NCBI RefSeq assembly: GCF_013149295.1
Contig: NZ_JABGCB010000001.1
Coordinates: 124,001-188,000, forward strand
Direction: 5' to 3'
Source of the DNA: Novosphingobium sp. SG751A
Lineage (GTDB): Bacteria > Pseudomonadota > Alphaproteobacteria > Sphingomonadales > Sphingomonadaceae
Length of the DNA stretch: 64,000 nucleotides
Shown in pieces: positions 18,905 through 28,742 of the stretch. Within the stretch, counting starts at the first letter, position 1, and every line of letters begins with the position of its first letter. The position numbers and the translations under genes are program-made. A model generated the notes under the pieces. It searched no databases and had not been told where the DNA came from. It saw only the letters and a program-made list of their open reading frames with translations.

Positions 18905-20584
18905 TCATCTCGAAGCGCATGCGCCCGGATACTGCGCCTCCCACATCATGGCGGCAATCTCGGCCCGGCCGGGGCCTCCTGCGCATTGGCTGACCGCGCA
19001 AGCCACCTCGAGCGCGACATCACGCAGCCTTTCGACAGGCGGCAGGAGGGGGCCGTTCCCGTTCATCCCCGCAATGGTACGTGCCGCGGCCAGAAACATC
19101 GCGTCGCTCACCCGCGATGCACGGGCCGCCAGAACGCCAAGGCCGATGCCCGGGAAGACATAGACATTGTTGACCTGTGTGATGCCCTCGACGGCAAAGG
19201 GGCTGCCCGTGCCGATGATCGCCCGCCCCTCGCTCCATGCCAGCACATCAGCGGGATGGGCTTCGCAATGCGAGACCGGATTGGACAGGGGAAAGACCAC
19301 GGGCCGATCGCAGGCCGAGGCCATCGCGCGGATAACCTCTTCGGAAAAAGCGCCCGGCTGACCCGATGTGCCCACCAGCACGCCGGCCCCGACATGGCGC
19401 ACCACGGCGGCCAGCGAAGGCGCGGCATCGCTCTCACAACCCCATCCGGCAATATCCTGCGGACGGCGGGCATAGCGGCGCTGGGCGGGGGAAAGGCCGC
19501 CCTGCCCTTCCATGACCAGCCCCATACGATCCACTGGCCAAATGGCGGCGCGCGCCTGCTCCGGGCTTGCGCCATCCTCCACCATGGCCTGAACCAGCAG
19601 GTCGGCTATGCCCGCCCCGGCCGCCCCGAAGCCGAACATCACGATCCGCTGATCCTGCAACGGGCGATCAACGCGCCGGACGGCGGCCATCAGGGTGCCT
19701 ACGGCGGTGGCAGCGGTGCCCTGAATGTCATCGTTGAAGGAGGGCAGCCTTGCCCTGTGCCGGTCGAGCAGTTTCCAGGCATTGGCGCCTGCAAAATCCT
19801 CCCATTGCAACACCACATGCGGCCAGCGCCGGGCCACGGCATCCACAAACTGATCGACGAAATGGTCGTAATCATCGCCCCGCACGCGCGCATGGCGCCA
19901 GCCCACATAGAGCGGATCATCACGCAGCGCCGCATTGTCGGTGCCTGCGTCCAGCAGGATCGGCAGCACCTCGCCCGGATGTATCCCCGCACAGGCCGTA
20001 TAGAGCGCCAGCTTGCCGATAGGGATGCCCATCCCTCCCGCACCCTGATCGCCCAGCCCCAAAATACGCTCGCCATCGGAAACCACGATCACCTTGACCC
20101 GGTCAAACGCGGGATTGGCCAGCATATGCTCGATCCGATCGCGATTGGGCCATGAGATGAACAAGCCCCGCACCTTGCGCCAGATTTCGCTGAAGCGCTG
20201 ACACCCCTCGCCCACCGTTGGCGTATAGACCAGCGGCAGCATATGGGGCAGATCGCTTTGCACCAGCGCCTGAAACAGGATCTCATTGGCGTCCTGAAGC
20301 TCGCGCAGGAAAATATAGCGATGGAAATCGTCGGGCAGCGCATCAAGCGCGCGCCGCCGCCGCTCGATCTGGGCCTCCAGCGTGCCGACATGGGGCGGCA
20401 ACAGTCCATGGAGGCCAAAATGGTCACGCTCCTCCTGTGTAAAGGCGGTGCCTTTGTTGGTCAGCGGATCGCTCAGGAGCGCTCTTGCCGTGCCGTAGCC
20501 ATGCAGTGTGATAATATCCTCCTGTTCTTCAGAAGCGGAAGCTGATCCAGCCGGCAAAGAAATCCGAGCTTTTGAAACCGGCAT
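18905..20584 (-). CDS. NAD-dependent malic enzyme
   Basis: Oxidative decarboxylation of malate to pyruvate, of the SfcA/MaeA-like type. The 559-residue product has LPLVYTPTVGEGCQRFSEIW, VIVVSDGERILGLGDQGAGG, PSFNDDIQGTAATAVG, MFGFGAAGAGIADLLVQAM (Rossmann motif) and VFPLSNPVSHCEAHP. The exact start is uncertain: the frame opens at 20584 inside the 3' end of the porin gene, and an AGGAGG lies further in, before the conserved LHGYGTARALLSDP stretch. It is the third gene behind dctA and the porin, which suggests that imported malate is used directly. Confidence 0.95.
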   Translation of the reverse strand: MPVSKARISLPAGSASASEEQEDIITLHGYGTARALLSDPLTNKGTAFTQEERDHFGLHGLLPPHVGTLEAQIERRRRALDALPDDFHRYIFLRELQDANEILFQALVQSDLPHMLPLVYTPTVGEGCQRFSEIWRKVRGLFISWPNRDRIEHMLANPAFDRVKVIVVSDGERILGLGDQGAGGMGIPIGKLALYTACAGIHPGEVLPILLDAGTDNAALRDDPLYVGWRHARVRGDDYDHFVDQFVDAVARRWPHVVLQWEDFAGANAWKLLDRHRARLPSFNDDIQGTAATAVGTLMAAVRRVDRPLQDQRIVMFGFGAAGAGIADLLVQAMVEDGASPEQARAAIWPVDRMGLVMEGQGGLSPAQRRYARRPQDIAGWGCESDAAPSLAAVVRHVGAGVLVGTSGQPGAFSEEVIRAMASACDRPVVFPLSNPVSHCEAHPADVLAWSEGRAIIGTGSPFAVEGITQVNNVYVFPGIGLGVLAARASRVSDAMFLAAARTIAGMNGNGPLLPPVERLRDVALEVACAVSQCAGGPGRAEIAAMMWEAQYPGACASR

Positions 20585-22025
20585 TGGTCAGCGCCGGACC
20601 GGCATGGAGATGCTCATACCGGCCGGTCACGGAAACATGGGGCGACAAGGTCCAGACAGCCTGCGCGCGGGCCGTTTCGGCGATCTTGCGCCCTGCCGCA
20701 TTCTGGGTTCCGGCAAAGGCCGTGCCATTGGCGCGATAGACCGCGTCATGAACCGTTTCGCGCCATGAAAACTGATATTCCAGCGATACGCGCAGGTTCG
20801 ATGCGGGCTGGAAACTGAAATTGGGCGCAATAGCGATCAGGTTGGTCGGCGTGGCATAGAGCTGATAGCTGTAATAGATGTTGTTGCCCAAGGGCGCGAG
20901 CGCGGTCTTGAGCTTACCCGAACCATAGGCCCCGCCGCCGGTGGCATAATCGGCATGAAAGCCAACGCGCGGCGCCGAGCGGTCGCGTCCAAGACGATAG
21001 GATTGCGCCATCAGCACCTGCCAGGCCGCGATCTGGCGATTGTCATACTGCCCGCCCTGATAGTTGACGGTCCAGTCGAGATTGACCGGCCCGGCATCTC
21101 CCCACAGATGCAGGCCGTAGAATTCGCGCATCTCATGGGCGGTTGTCGGCCCCCAGACCGCCGCCGTGTTGCGCAGGCGCCAGTAAAAGGGATCGAGATA
21201 GAGCTTCGATCCACCCAGCCAGTCATTGGGGATGCGCAAGCCTCCCGAAATACCCGAAAACCGGCGCGTATCCTTGTTCAGATCGTCGCCCGCCCCCTGC
21301 TGTCCGGGGCGAGTGGGGGTGAAATCAAACACGTCGATCCGCATATGGCGCGCCTTGGCCCAGCCCCGAAAGCCGTTATAGGACAGAAAGATCGTGTTGT
21401 TGTCGCGAGGGACCAGCAGCAGATTCGGCCCGTCGGAAAAAGTCTGGCGGCCATAGCGGACCCCCAGCTTGACCCCTGCCACCTTGGCGGTGACATCGGC
21501 AAAGGATTGCTGAACGATGGCGCTGTTGTCCAGATAGCCCGAGGGCGTGCCGATATTGCGCCCCGAAATACCCGCATGGGCCAGTTCGGCATAGACGCGG
21601 ACATGCGATCCGATGTGCAGATCCGCCCCGCCCACGATGCGGGCGATATCCTGCCTTTGGGCCTGCGCATCTTTCAGATCCGGGTTGGTGGTCTCATTCA
21701 CGCGCAGCCGCAATTCGCCCGATAGCGTGACGTAGATATCGCCCGCCGCATCGACCGGAATGAATTTGAGGTGGTCGATCGCGCTCCGCCGTTTGGCCGG
21801 ATCGCGCAGCCTGCTCCAATCCTCGACCCAGCGGGACTGGTTATAACCTGCGCTGGTCACACCATCGCCCGCGCCATCGGCCGGATAGGCTTCGGACAGG
21901 GGCGCAGCCAGCGCCTGGCTGATGCGATCGGGCGGGCCGACCACCTGCGCATGGGCCGCAGCACCGGAAAAAAGGGCGAGCAAAAGGGCAGCGCCGCCGC
22001 CGGGGCGTCGCGGGAAACTGGTCAT
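20529..22025 (-). CDS. Alginate-export-domain outer membrane porin
   Basis: A 498-residue outer membrane protein with a signal peptide (GGGAALLLALFSGAAAHAQ), alternating beta-strand sequence and a C-terminal aromatic residue (AGWISFRF). Features such as FIPVDAAGDIYVTLSGELRL, VRYGRQTFSDGPNLLLVPRD, FFAGWISFRF and LDPFYWRLRN match the alginate_exp (AlgE-like) porin family. Its place between dctA and the malic enzyme suggests passage of C4-dicarboxylates or related anions across the outer membrane; that substrate is inference. The malic enzyme frame overlaps its 3' end by up to 56 bases. Confidence 0.9.
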   Translation of the reverse strand: MTSFPRRPGGGAALLLALFSGAAAHAQVVGPPDRISQALAAPLSEAYPADGAGDGVTSAGYNQSRWVEDWSRLRDPAKRRSAIDHLKFIPVDAAGDIYVTLSGELRLRVNETTNPDLKDAQAQRQDIARIVGGADLHIGSHVRVYAELAHAGISGRNIGTPSGYLDNSAIVQQSFADVTAKVAGVKLGVRYGRQTFSDGPNLLLVPRDNNTIFLSYNGFRGWAKARHMRIDVFDFTPTRPGQQGAGDDLNKDTRRFSGISGGLRIPNDWLGGSKLYLDPFYWRLRNTAAVWGPTTAHEMREFYGLHLWGDAGPVNLDWTVNYQGGQYDNRQIAAWQVLMAQSYRLGRDRSAPRVGFHADYATGGGAYGSGKLKTALAPLGNNIYYSYQLYATPTNLIAIAPNFSFQPASNLRVSLEYQFSWRETVHDAVYRANGTAFAGTQNAAGRKIAETARAQAVWTLSPHVSVTGRYEHLHAGPALTNAGFKSSDFFAGWISFRF

Positions 22026-22077
22026 GGGGGAACTCTCCGGTCAGTCGGGGCGGTCTTGGCGCCACCCCTTTGTCTTT

Positions 22078-23442
22078 TTATTCTGCGGCCTGAGGGGCCT
22101 GCTCGGGGGTTAAGGGCGCCGGGGCGAACGGCGCGCTCGTTGCGGCCCCGCCATCAAGGGCAAGCGCCAGTTGCGCCGTGTCCAGTTGGCCTTCCCAGCG
22201 CGAGACCACGACTGTGGCCACCGCATTGCCGATGAAGTTGGTCAGGCTCCGGCATTCGCTCATGAAGCGGTCAATGCCCAAAATCAGCGCCATACCTGCC
22301 ACCGGCACGCTGGGCACGATGGACAAGGTGGCCGCCAGCGTGATGAAGCCCGCGCCCGTCACCCCCGCCGCACCCTTGGACGAGAGCATCGCCACCGCCA
22401 GCAGCGACAATTGCTGACCAAGGCTGAGATCGACATTGCAGGCCTGCGCGATGAAGAGCGCGGCGAGCGTCATGTAGATGTTGGTGCCGTCCAGATTGAA
22501 GGAATAGCCCGTGGGCACCACAAGGCCGACGATCGACTTGGGGCAACCGGCCCGCTCCATCTTTTCGATCAGACTGGGCAGCGCGCTTTCGGACGAGGAT
22601 GTGCCCAGCACGAGCAGCAGCTCATCCTTGAGATAAGCCACCAGCTTGAAGATAGAGAAACCGCAGGCCCAACCAACCAGACCCAGCACGACGATCACGA
22701 AGAGCAGCGAGGTAAGATAGAAAGTGGCCACCAGCCCGGCCAGATGGACCAGCGCCCCCGTGCCATATTTGCCGATGGTGAAGGCCATGGCCCCGAAGGC
22801 TCCGAAAGGCGCGGCGCGCATCAGGATCGACACCACCTTGAAGATCGCCAGCGACACTTCCTCCAGCGCCCCCACAAGGCGCTCGGTGCGTTCGCCCAGC
22901 AGGGCAAGGCTGGTGCCGAACAGGATCGCCACGAACAGCGTCTGCAGGATGCTGCCCTCGGACAGGGCGCCCACGAAGGTGTCCGGGATGATGCCCACCA
23001 GAAAGCCGGTGACCGTGGTTTCATGGGCCTTTTCGGCATAATCGGCCACCTTGGCGGCATCCAGCGTGGCCGGGTCGATGTTCAGCCCCGCGCCGGGACG
23101 GACAACATTGGCCACGATCAGCCCGACAAACAGCGCCAGCGTGGAGAAGGTCAGGAAATAGGCAAAGGCCTTGCCCGCCACCCGGCCCACCGAGGCCAGA
23201 TCGCGCATGCCCGCTATCCCGGTCGCAATGGTCAGAAAGATGACCGGGGCAATGATCATCTTGACCAGTTTGATGAAGGCATCGCCAATCGGCTTCATTG
23301 CCTCGCCCCATTGGGGGTGGAAATGGCCGAGCAGAACACCCCCGGCAATGGCAAACAGAACCTGGACATAGAGATGTCCATACCAGGGGCGGCGCATGTC
23401 GGAGGGCGACGCGCTGGCGCCTGCAGGGGCAATGTGATGCAT
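22078..23442 (-). CDS. dctA: C4-dicarboxylate/H+ (Na+) symporter DctA
   Basis: DctA imports succinate, fumarate and malate. The 454-residue polytopic protein has the family motifs [78 protein letters not shown] and [19 protein letters not shown]. It is divergent from dctB-dctD across 238 bases and heads the dctA-porin-malic enzyme operon, so it is presumably controlled by that two-component system. Confidence 0.97.
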   Translation of the reverse strand: MHHIAPAGASASPSDMRRPWYGHLYVQVLFAIAGGVLLGHFHPQWGEAMKPIGDAFIKLVKMIIAPVIFLTIATGIAGMRDLASVGRVAGKAFAYFLTFSTLALFVGLIVANVVRPGAGLNIDPATLDAAKVADYAEKAHETTVTGFLVGIIPDTFVGALSEGSILQTLFVAILFGTSLALLGERTERLVGALEEVSLAIFKVVSILMRAAPFGAFGAMAFTIGKYGTGALVHLAGLVATFYLTSLLFVIVVLGLVGWACGFSIFKLVAYLKDELLLVLGTSSSESALPSLIEKMERAGCPKSIVGLVVPTGYSFNLDGTNIYMTLAALFIAQACNVDLSLGQQLSLLAVAMLSSKGAAGVTGAGFITLAATLSIVPSVPVAGMALILGIDRFMSECRSLTNFIGNAVATVVVSRWEGQLDTAQLALALDGGAATSAPFAPAPLTPEQAPQAAE

Positions 23443-23680
23443 GGCTTGGCCTTCAGTCCTTTCCTTGGGCCGTGGCGAACCTTCTGTGGGTTCGTGGCCT
23501 TGCCCCAGCCTATGGCCGGGCGGGATGCGGAAAAAAGGCGTGGAGAGAATGCATTATATTTATTATTATTCAGTTATTTATGCCAATACTCCGACTTTGT
23601 TATGGGCAACTTATGACATACTCCGGCACAGCCAAAGTGCAAATATTGGCACATCGCCCGTACCGGGCTAAAATCACCCC

Positions 23681-25408
23681 ATGCACCCTGCGAATCATTC
23701 CCGCCCGATGCGCTGGGCAATCATCAGCCTGATCGCGGCAGCCATGGCGGCGACCCTGGCCCACATGCTGGTCCGGCATCGAGGCATGGTACAGGAGATG
23801 GAAACCGCCCGCACCGACATGGCCATGCGAAAGGCGCTGATCACCAGCGAGATCGCTCGCTTCCGCCTGCTCCCCATCGCGCTTGCCGATGACCGCGATG
23901 TGGCCGCCGCGCTTCAGGGCAATATGGTCGCCCGCGATGCGCTCAACCGCAAGCTGGAGGAGCTGGTCAAGACCACGGGCGCACCGATCATCTATGTCAT
24001 CGCGCACGACGGCACGGCCATCGCGGCCAGCAACTGGCGATCACCCCAAAGCTTTGTCGGCACCGATTACAGCACCCGCCGCTATGTCCGCGACGCTCTG
24101 GCCAAGGGGAGCGCCAGCCATTTCGCCATGGGCACGGTCAGCCGCCGCCCCGGCCTCTATATCGCCCAGCGCACCCCGCAGGGCGGCGTGGTGGCGATCA
24201 AGCTGGAATTCGACGCCGTTGAAAACGCATGGGCCAAGGGCGATGATGCCACCTTTGTCACCGAACCCAACGGCATCATTCTGGTGACCAGCCAACCGCA
24301 ATGGCGCTTTGCCCTTACGCGCCCCCTCTCCCGCGCGGCGCTGGCCAGTTTCGATGCCGAATCCATGCTGCCCCCCACGCCCGCACGTTTCGCGCCGTTC
24401 CGCCTTGATGACGATGGGCCGCGCCTTGAGGGCAAGCGGATGATCCTGCTGCGCGGCGCTCTGGCGCAGCCGGGGTGGACGATCAATCTTCTGCGCCCGG
24501 TCGAACGGGTGACCCTTCTCGCAGAGGGCGCCGCTATGCTGGCCGCGGCGATGGTGCTGGCCATGGCGGCGGTGATGTGGATGTGGCGCGAACGCGGACG
24601 GGAACGCATGGCGCGGACCGAAGAGCTGGAACAGGCCGTGGCCGACCGCACGGCGGACCTGCGCCGCGAAATGGACGAACGCGCCGCGCTCGAGGCCCGC
24701 GCAGCGGATCTGCGCGAAGGGTTGCGACAGGCCAACCGTCTGGCCTCTCTGGGCCAGATCACCGCCAGCGTCGCGCATGAAACGGCCCAGCCCGTGGCCG
24801 CTATCCGCACCTATGCCGATACCAGCCGGATGCTGCTGGAGCGCGGCGAAAACGGGATGGTCCACAAAAATCTGGCATCGATTGCCCGCCTTGCCGACCG
24901 CATCGGCGCGGTGACATCGGAACTGCGGGGGTTTTCCCGCCGCAGCGCGACCGATCTCAGCCCCGTGGCCATTGGCGAGGTGATCGAGGGCGCTCTGCTG
25001 ATCCTCAAGGAGCAGTTGAAGGGCATCTCCATCACCCTGCCGCATGAGAGCTTGGCGGCAAGCTGCCAGGTCGAAGGCGGCAGGGTCAGGCTGGAGCAGG
25101 TGCTGGTCAACCTGCTGCAAAATGCGGCGCAGGCTCTTCGCGAGGTGCCATCTCCGGCCATCACGGTGGATCTGATGCCGACGGATGAAAGCGTCACACT
25201 GACCATCGCCGACAATGGCCCCGGCATTACCGAAGAGGTGAAACGGCAATTGTTCATCCCCTTTGTCACCAGCCGTCCCGATGGGCTTGGCCTGGGGCTG
25301 GTCATCTCGCAGGACATCATGGCCGATGCGGGCGGGTCGCTGCGCCATGTCGACCGGCCGGGGGCAACGGGCGCCTGTTTCGCCATGGCGATGAGGCGCG
25401 CGGCATGA
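23681..25408 (+). CDS. dctB: C4-dicarboxylate sensor histidine kinase DctB-like
   Basis: A 575-residue sensor kinase with an N-terminal membrane helix (about 11-30), a periplasmic dCache-like sensor (TGAPIIYVIAHDGTAIAASN, FVGTDYSTRRYVRDAL, GLYIAQRTPQGGVVAIK), a second helix near 285-303, a coiled-coil linker, and a kinase core. The phospho-acceptor is H366 in SVAHETAQPVAAIRTYADT. ATPase boxes are VLVNLLQNAAQAL (N), IADNGPGI (G1) and DGLGLGLVISQ (G2). It overlaps the response regulator gene by ATGA and is divergent from dctA. Confidence 0.95.
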   Translation: MHPANHSRPMRWAIISLIAAAMAATLAHMLVRHRGMVQEMETARTDMAMRKALITSEIARFRLLPIALADDRDVAAALQGNMVARDALNRKLEELVKTTGAPIIYVIAHDGTAIAASNWRSPQSFVGTDYSTRRYVRDALAKGSASHFAMGTVSRRPGLYIAQRTPQGGVVAIKLEFDAVENAWAKGDDATFVTEPNGIILVTSQPQWRFALTRPLSRAALASFDAESMLPPTPARFAPFRLDDDGPRLEGKRMILLRGALAQPGWTINLLRPVERVTLLAEGAAMLAAAMVLAMAAVMWMWRERGRERMARTEELEQAVADRTADLRREMDERAALEARAADLREGLRQANRLASLGQITASVAHETAQPVAAIRTYADTSRMLLERGENGMVHKNLASIARLADRIGAVTSELRGFSRRSATDLSPVAIGEVIEGALLILKEQLKGISITLPHESLAASCQVEGGRVRLEQVLVNLLQNAAQALREVPSPAITVDLMPTDESVTLTIADNGPGITEEVKRQLFIPFVTSRPDGLGLGLVISQDIMADAGGSLRHVDRPGATGACFAMAMRRAA

Positions 25409-26709
25409 GCCGCACGCCCGCCGCCCTACCCAGCGTTGCCCTTGTGGACGACGATGACGATCTGCGCGAGGCAACCACCCAGCTGCTGTCTCTTGCCGGT
25501 TATGGCGTGATGGAATTTGCCGGCGGGGCCGAGGCCGCGCGGGTGATCGGCTCGGATTTTGACGGCATCGTCATTTCCGATGTCCGCATGCCCGGCATGT
25601 CCGGGGTGGACCTGTTCCGTCTGTTGCAGGAACGCGACCGCGATCTTCCCGTGCTGCTGATTTCGGGCCACGCGGATGTCCAGATGGCGGTGGACGCGCT
25701 CAAGGCCGGGGCGTGGGATTTCATCGAGAAACCCTTTGCCCCCGATGCACTGCTGGCCGCGGTCGGCCGGGCGACCAAGGCGCGCAGGCTGGCACTGGAA
25801 AACCGGGCGTTGCGACAGGCGGCACAAAGCGCGGCCCACCACGCGATTCTGGGCGAAACCCCCATGATCCGGCGACTGCGCGACATGATCCCCGTGCTGG
25901 GCCAGAGCGACATCGATCTTGTGATCGAGGGTCAGACCGGCACCGGCAAGGAACTTTTTGCCCGCTGCATCCATCGCACCAGCGCGCGTTCAAGGCATCG
26001 CTTCCTGACGGTGGATTGCGCGGTCATTCCGGCCGCCATTATCGAAAAGGAGATGTTTGCCCGCGGCGGCCTCCTCTCCACCTGCCATCGCGGCACACTG
26101 TTCCTCGACAATCTGGATCAGGCCGGCGGCGAATTGCAAAGCAGGCTGGCGCAATTTGCCGAAAAACGGGCCATCGGGCTGGAAACGCGCCAGCCCGAAG
26201 CCATCGACACCCGCATCATGGCCAGCATGGACGAAGGCGGGCGGGACAGGATCTCGGACGCGCTCTATCACCGGATCGCCGGGGTGCCGCTGCGCATGCC
26301 GCCGCTGCGGGAAAGAAGGGCGGACATACCCCTGCTCTTTACCCATTTCCTGAACCAGGCGGCCGAAAGGCTGAAGCGGGCGGCCCCGCCGGTCGATGAC
26401 AGCATCCATGAATTGTGCGCAAGGGAGTGGCCGGGCAATCTGCGCGAACTGGAAAATTTCGCGGAACGCTTCTGTCTGGGGCTGGAAGGGCACAGGGACA
26501 GCCCCTCGGGCAAGGGGATTGCCTCATTGCCCGAACGCATCGACGCGTTTGAAAGCGCGGCGATCCGGCAGGCGCTGATGGAGGCGAAAGGCGAAATCGC
26601 CCGCGCGATCAGCCTGCTGGGCATCCCGCGTAAGACGTTCTATTACCGCACCAAACGGCTGGGGCTCGACCTGCGCGCAATGCGGACTGAAATCTTGAAC
26701 AACAAGTGA
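25405..26709 (+). CDS. dctD: DctD-like response regulator, AAA+ domain lacking GAFTGA
   Basis: A 434-residue NtrC-type regulator: receiver with D59 (IVISDVRMPG), AAA+ domain with Walker A GQTGTGKE (176-183), arginine-finger region ALYHRIAGVPLRMPPLRERR, and a Fis-type HTH at the end (AISLLGIPRKTFYYRTKRLG). Two departures are visible. Between EKEMFARGG (about 214-222) and GTLFLD the L1 loop that should read GAFTGA is missing. Walker B reads LFLDN (232-236) instead of LFLDE. Proteins without GAFTGA generally cannot open sigma-54 promoters, so it may work with another sigma factor or as a non-remodelling regulator. The gene starts within the dctB stop (ATGA). Confidence 0.92.
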   Translation: MSRTPAALPSVALVDDDDDLREATTQLLSLAGYGVMEFAGGAEAARVIGSDFDGIVISDVRMPGMSGVDLFRLLQERDRDLPVLLISGHADVQMAVDALKAGAWDFIEKPFAPDALLAAVGRATKARRLALENRALRQAAQSAAHHAILGETPMIRRLRDMIPVLGQSDIDLVIEGQTGTGKELFARCIHRTSARSRHRFLTVDCAVIPAAIIEKEMFARGGLLSTCHRGTLFLDNLDQAGGELQSRLAQFAEKRAIGLETRQPEAIDTRIMASMDEGGRDRISDALYHRIAGVPLRMPPLRERRADIPLLFTHFLNQAAERLKRAAPPVDDSIHELCAREWPGNLRELENFAERFCLGLEGHRDSPSGKGIASLPERIDAFESAAIRQALMEAKGEIARAISLLGIPRKTFYYRTKRLGLDLRAMRTEILNNK

Positions 26710-26784
26710 TGCAGCCCAAGTACTCAGGGCCTCACGGGGCCCTCGCTTTCCATCGCCGACCAGAAGGACGGCCCGTCAATGGCC

Positions 26785-26812
26785 AAACAGCGCCTCCGAA
26801 GCGCTGTTTACG
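26785..26812. terminator. Hairpin between convergent dctD and amidohydrolase genes
   Basis: Perfect 9-bp arms AAACAGCGC (26785-26793) and GCGCTGTTT (26801-26809) with a 7-base loop, A-rich on the left and T-rich on the right. A second, weaker hairpin (AGGGCC/GGCCCT) lies near 26727-26743. Confidence 0.7.
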
Positions 26813-26823
26813 CCCTAGGCCGC

Positions 26824-28554
26824 CTATCTTTGATAAACCAACCTGCCGCCCAGGAATGTCATATCCACCCTGCCCGCCAGAATGACCTCGGGCGCCGCCG
26901 TCAGCGGATCGAAGGGCAGCACGATCAGATCGGCATATTTGCCCTTTTCGATCGTGCCCTTGGTGCCTTCTTCCCACGACAGAAATGGACCATCGGCGGT
27001 GTAGCGGCGAATGGCTTCCTTGCGGCCAATGGCTTCCTCTGGACCATGCACCCGGCCCGAAGGCCCCTTGCGCGTGATGGCAGCGTAGAGACCCACCATG
27101 GGGTTGACCGGCAAATTGTCGCTGCCAAAGGCCATGAACAGGCCGAACTTGTGCGCCGGAGTCACCACTGCATTGTTATGGGCCAGCCGCCAGTCATCGA
27201 GCGTCGCCTCATAGCGACCTTCGAGATTGTAGAGGAAATTGGGCTGCTGGGCGATGGCGATGGCGTGTTTTTTCATCGTGGCCATGGTGGCATCAGGCGG
27301 CATGATGGTGAAATGATCGAGAAACCAGCGATGGTCCTTGCCGGTCAGCTTCTGGCTATCAAGCACTTTGGCATAGGCATCGACGGCCTGCACGATGGCC
27401 GCATCACCAATGGCATGGACGCCCATCTGCCAACCCAGTGCAGCGGCACTTTGGGTCAGTTCCAGAATTTCAGCGTCGGTCATCCGCCCCTTGCCGCGAA
27501 AGCCGGGTTGGCCCTTGTAATCGGCGAGCAACCAGGCCGTCGGCCCGGTAAAGCCGCCATCCACGCTCATCTCGCCAATCGGGCCAAGGCGAACATGTTC
27601 ATCGCCATAGCCGGTGTGGTGGCCAAAAGCCTTGAGTCTTTGAGCTCCGGCATGGTCGATATACATGGTGATGCGCGGCAACTCGGCGCCCATCTCCGCA
27701 TAAAGCGCTTGCGCGCGGCGGAAAGTGAGGGTCGGGGGCGGATTGGCGATACCGCCCTTGTCGAGCGGTTCGTCATTGAAGCTGCCGCTGGCGTCGAAAA
27801 AGCTGGTAATGCCCAGCGCCAGGATCGATTTGAGCCAGGCGATATTGGCAGGCCGCATCTGTTCCCATGTGGGCGGCGGGATATGCCGACGGACCAGATC
27901 AAGACTTTCGCGGATGATGCCATTGGGTTCGCCCTTGGCATCATGCTCGATCAGACCAGATTTGGGATCAGGCGTGTCGCGGTCGATCCCCGCGATTTTA
28001 AGCGCCGCCGAATTGGCAACGCCCGAATGCGCCCCCGCCCGCACCAGCCACACCGGATTATCGGGCGCGGCAGCATCGAGATCGGCGCGGGAAAGATTGC
28101 GGTTCTCCACCAGATTGGCTTCCTGCCACTGCGATCCTGTAATCCATTGCCCCGGTCCCAACGCCTTGGCTTTCTCACGCAGCATCGCCTGCACTTCGGC
28201 GACCGAATGCGCGCTGGCGACGGGAATATCGCTTGGGGCCACGGGATAGGGGTGGAGATGGGTGTCGGTAAAGCCGGGCAGAACCGTACGCCCGCCAAGG
28301 TCGATGACTTTATTCGCCTTATAGCGTCGCAGCAGTTCCTCGCCGCCCGTCGCGACAATACGCTCCCCCTTGATCGCGACAGCCGAGCGGATCGAGAAGG
28401 CCTTGTCCACGGTCAACACCCGGCCATGGTGCAGAATAAGATCCACCGCCGGAGCAGGTTTGGCAAAGGCGGGCAGCGCAAATGCGACGCTGATCAAAAG
28501 TGAACCGGTCCATAAGGCATGGGACAGTGGCAGTCTGGCGCGATGATGCAGCAT
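26824..28554 (-). CDS. Secreted amidohydrolase, YtcJ-like family 3
   Basis: A 576-residue metal-dependent hydrolase of the amidohydrolase superfamily with a signal peptide (ALWTGSLLISVAFALPAFA) that points to the periplasm. Metal-site motifs are GFTDTHLHPYP (HxH), LGWQMGVHAIGDAAI, WFLDHF, and FGSDNLPVNPMVGLYAA near the end; GTIEKGKYADLIVLPFDP is the usual closing motif. YtcJ-like enzymes are mostly uncharacterised N-substituted amide or formamide hydrolases; substrate unknown. The ATG at 28554 has GGGGGAG upstream. It is monocistronic as far as seen. Confidence 0.93.
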   Translation of the reverse strand: MLHHRARLPLSHALWTGSLLISVAFALPAFAKPAPAVDLILHHGRVLTVDKAFSIRSAVAIKGERIVATGGEELLRRYKANKVIDLGGRTVLPGFTDTHLHPYPVAPSDIPVASAHSVAEVQAMLREKAKALGPGQWITGSQWQEANLVENRNLSRADLDAAAPDNPVWLVRAGAHSGVANSAALKIAGIDRDTPDPKSGLIEHDAKGEPNGIIRESLDLVRRHIPPPTWEQMRPANIAWLKSILALGITSFFDASGSFNDEPLDKGGIANPPPTLTFRRAQALYAEMGAELPRITMYIDHAGAQRLKAFGHHTGYGDEHVRLGPIGEMSVDGGFTGPTAWLLADYKGQPGFRGKGRMTDAEILELTQSAAALGWQMGVHAIGDAAIVQAVDAYAKVLDSQKLTGKDHRWFLDHFTIMPPDATMATMKKHAIAIAQQPNFLYNLEGRYEATLDDWRLAHNNAVVTPAHKFGLFMAFGSDNLPVNPMVGLYAAITRKGPSGRVHGPEEAIGRKEAIRRYTADGPFLSWEEGTKGTIEKGKYADLIVLPFDPLTAAPEVILAGRVDMTFLGGRLVYQR

Positions 28555-28742
28555 GACAAAGGCTCCCCCTTTACGTGACTTTGGCAAGATCTGGTTGGTT
28601 GCTTTGTCCGACCACCTGGCGCCCGCCCCATTCTGTTTGCAGGACCCTTCATAAGCACTTCTGCCCCACCCTCTATGGCGCAAAGCTACGTATAATCGGG
28701 CTATGCGGGGCGGACCCAAGCGCCGCTATGCTTGCGGCGCCC

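Noticed and set aside
17540..20600. attR copy of the tRNA-Phe 3' end downstream of the integrase
   Set aside because: No repeat of the tRNA end was noticed by eye in this interval; a computed search would be needed to exclude a diverged copy.
23443..23680. Possible sigma-54 promoter between dctA and dctB (TTGGCAC near 23646)
   Set aside because: The -12 part (TTGC) is not at the right distance in either direction; only the -24-like half is present.
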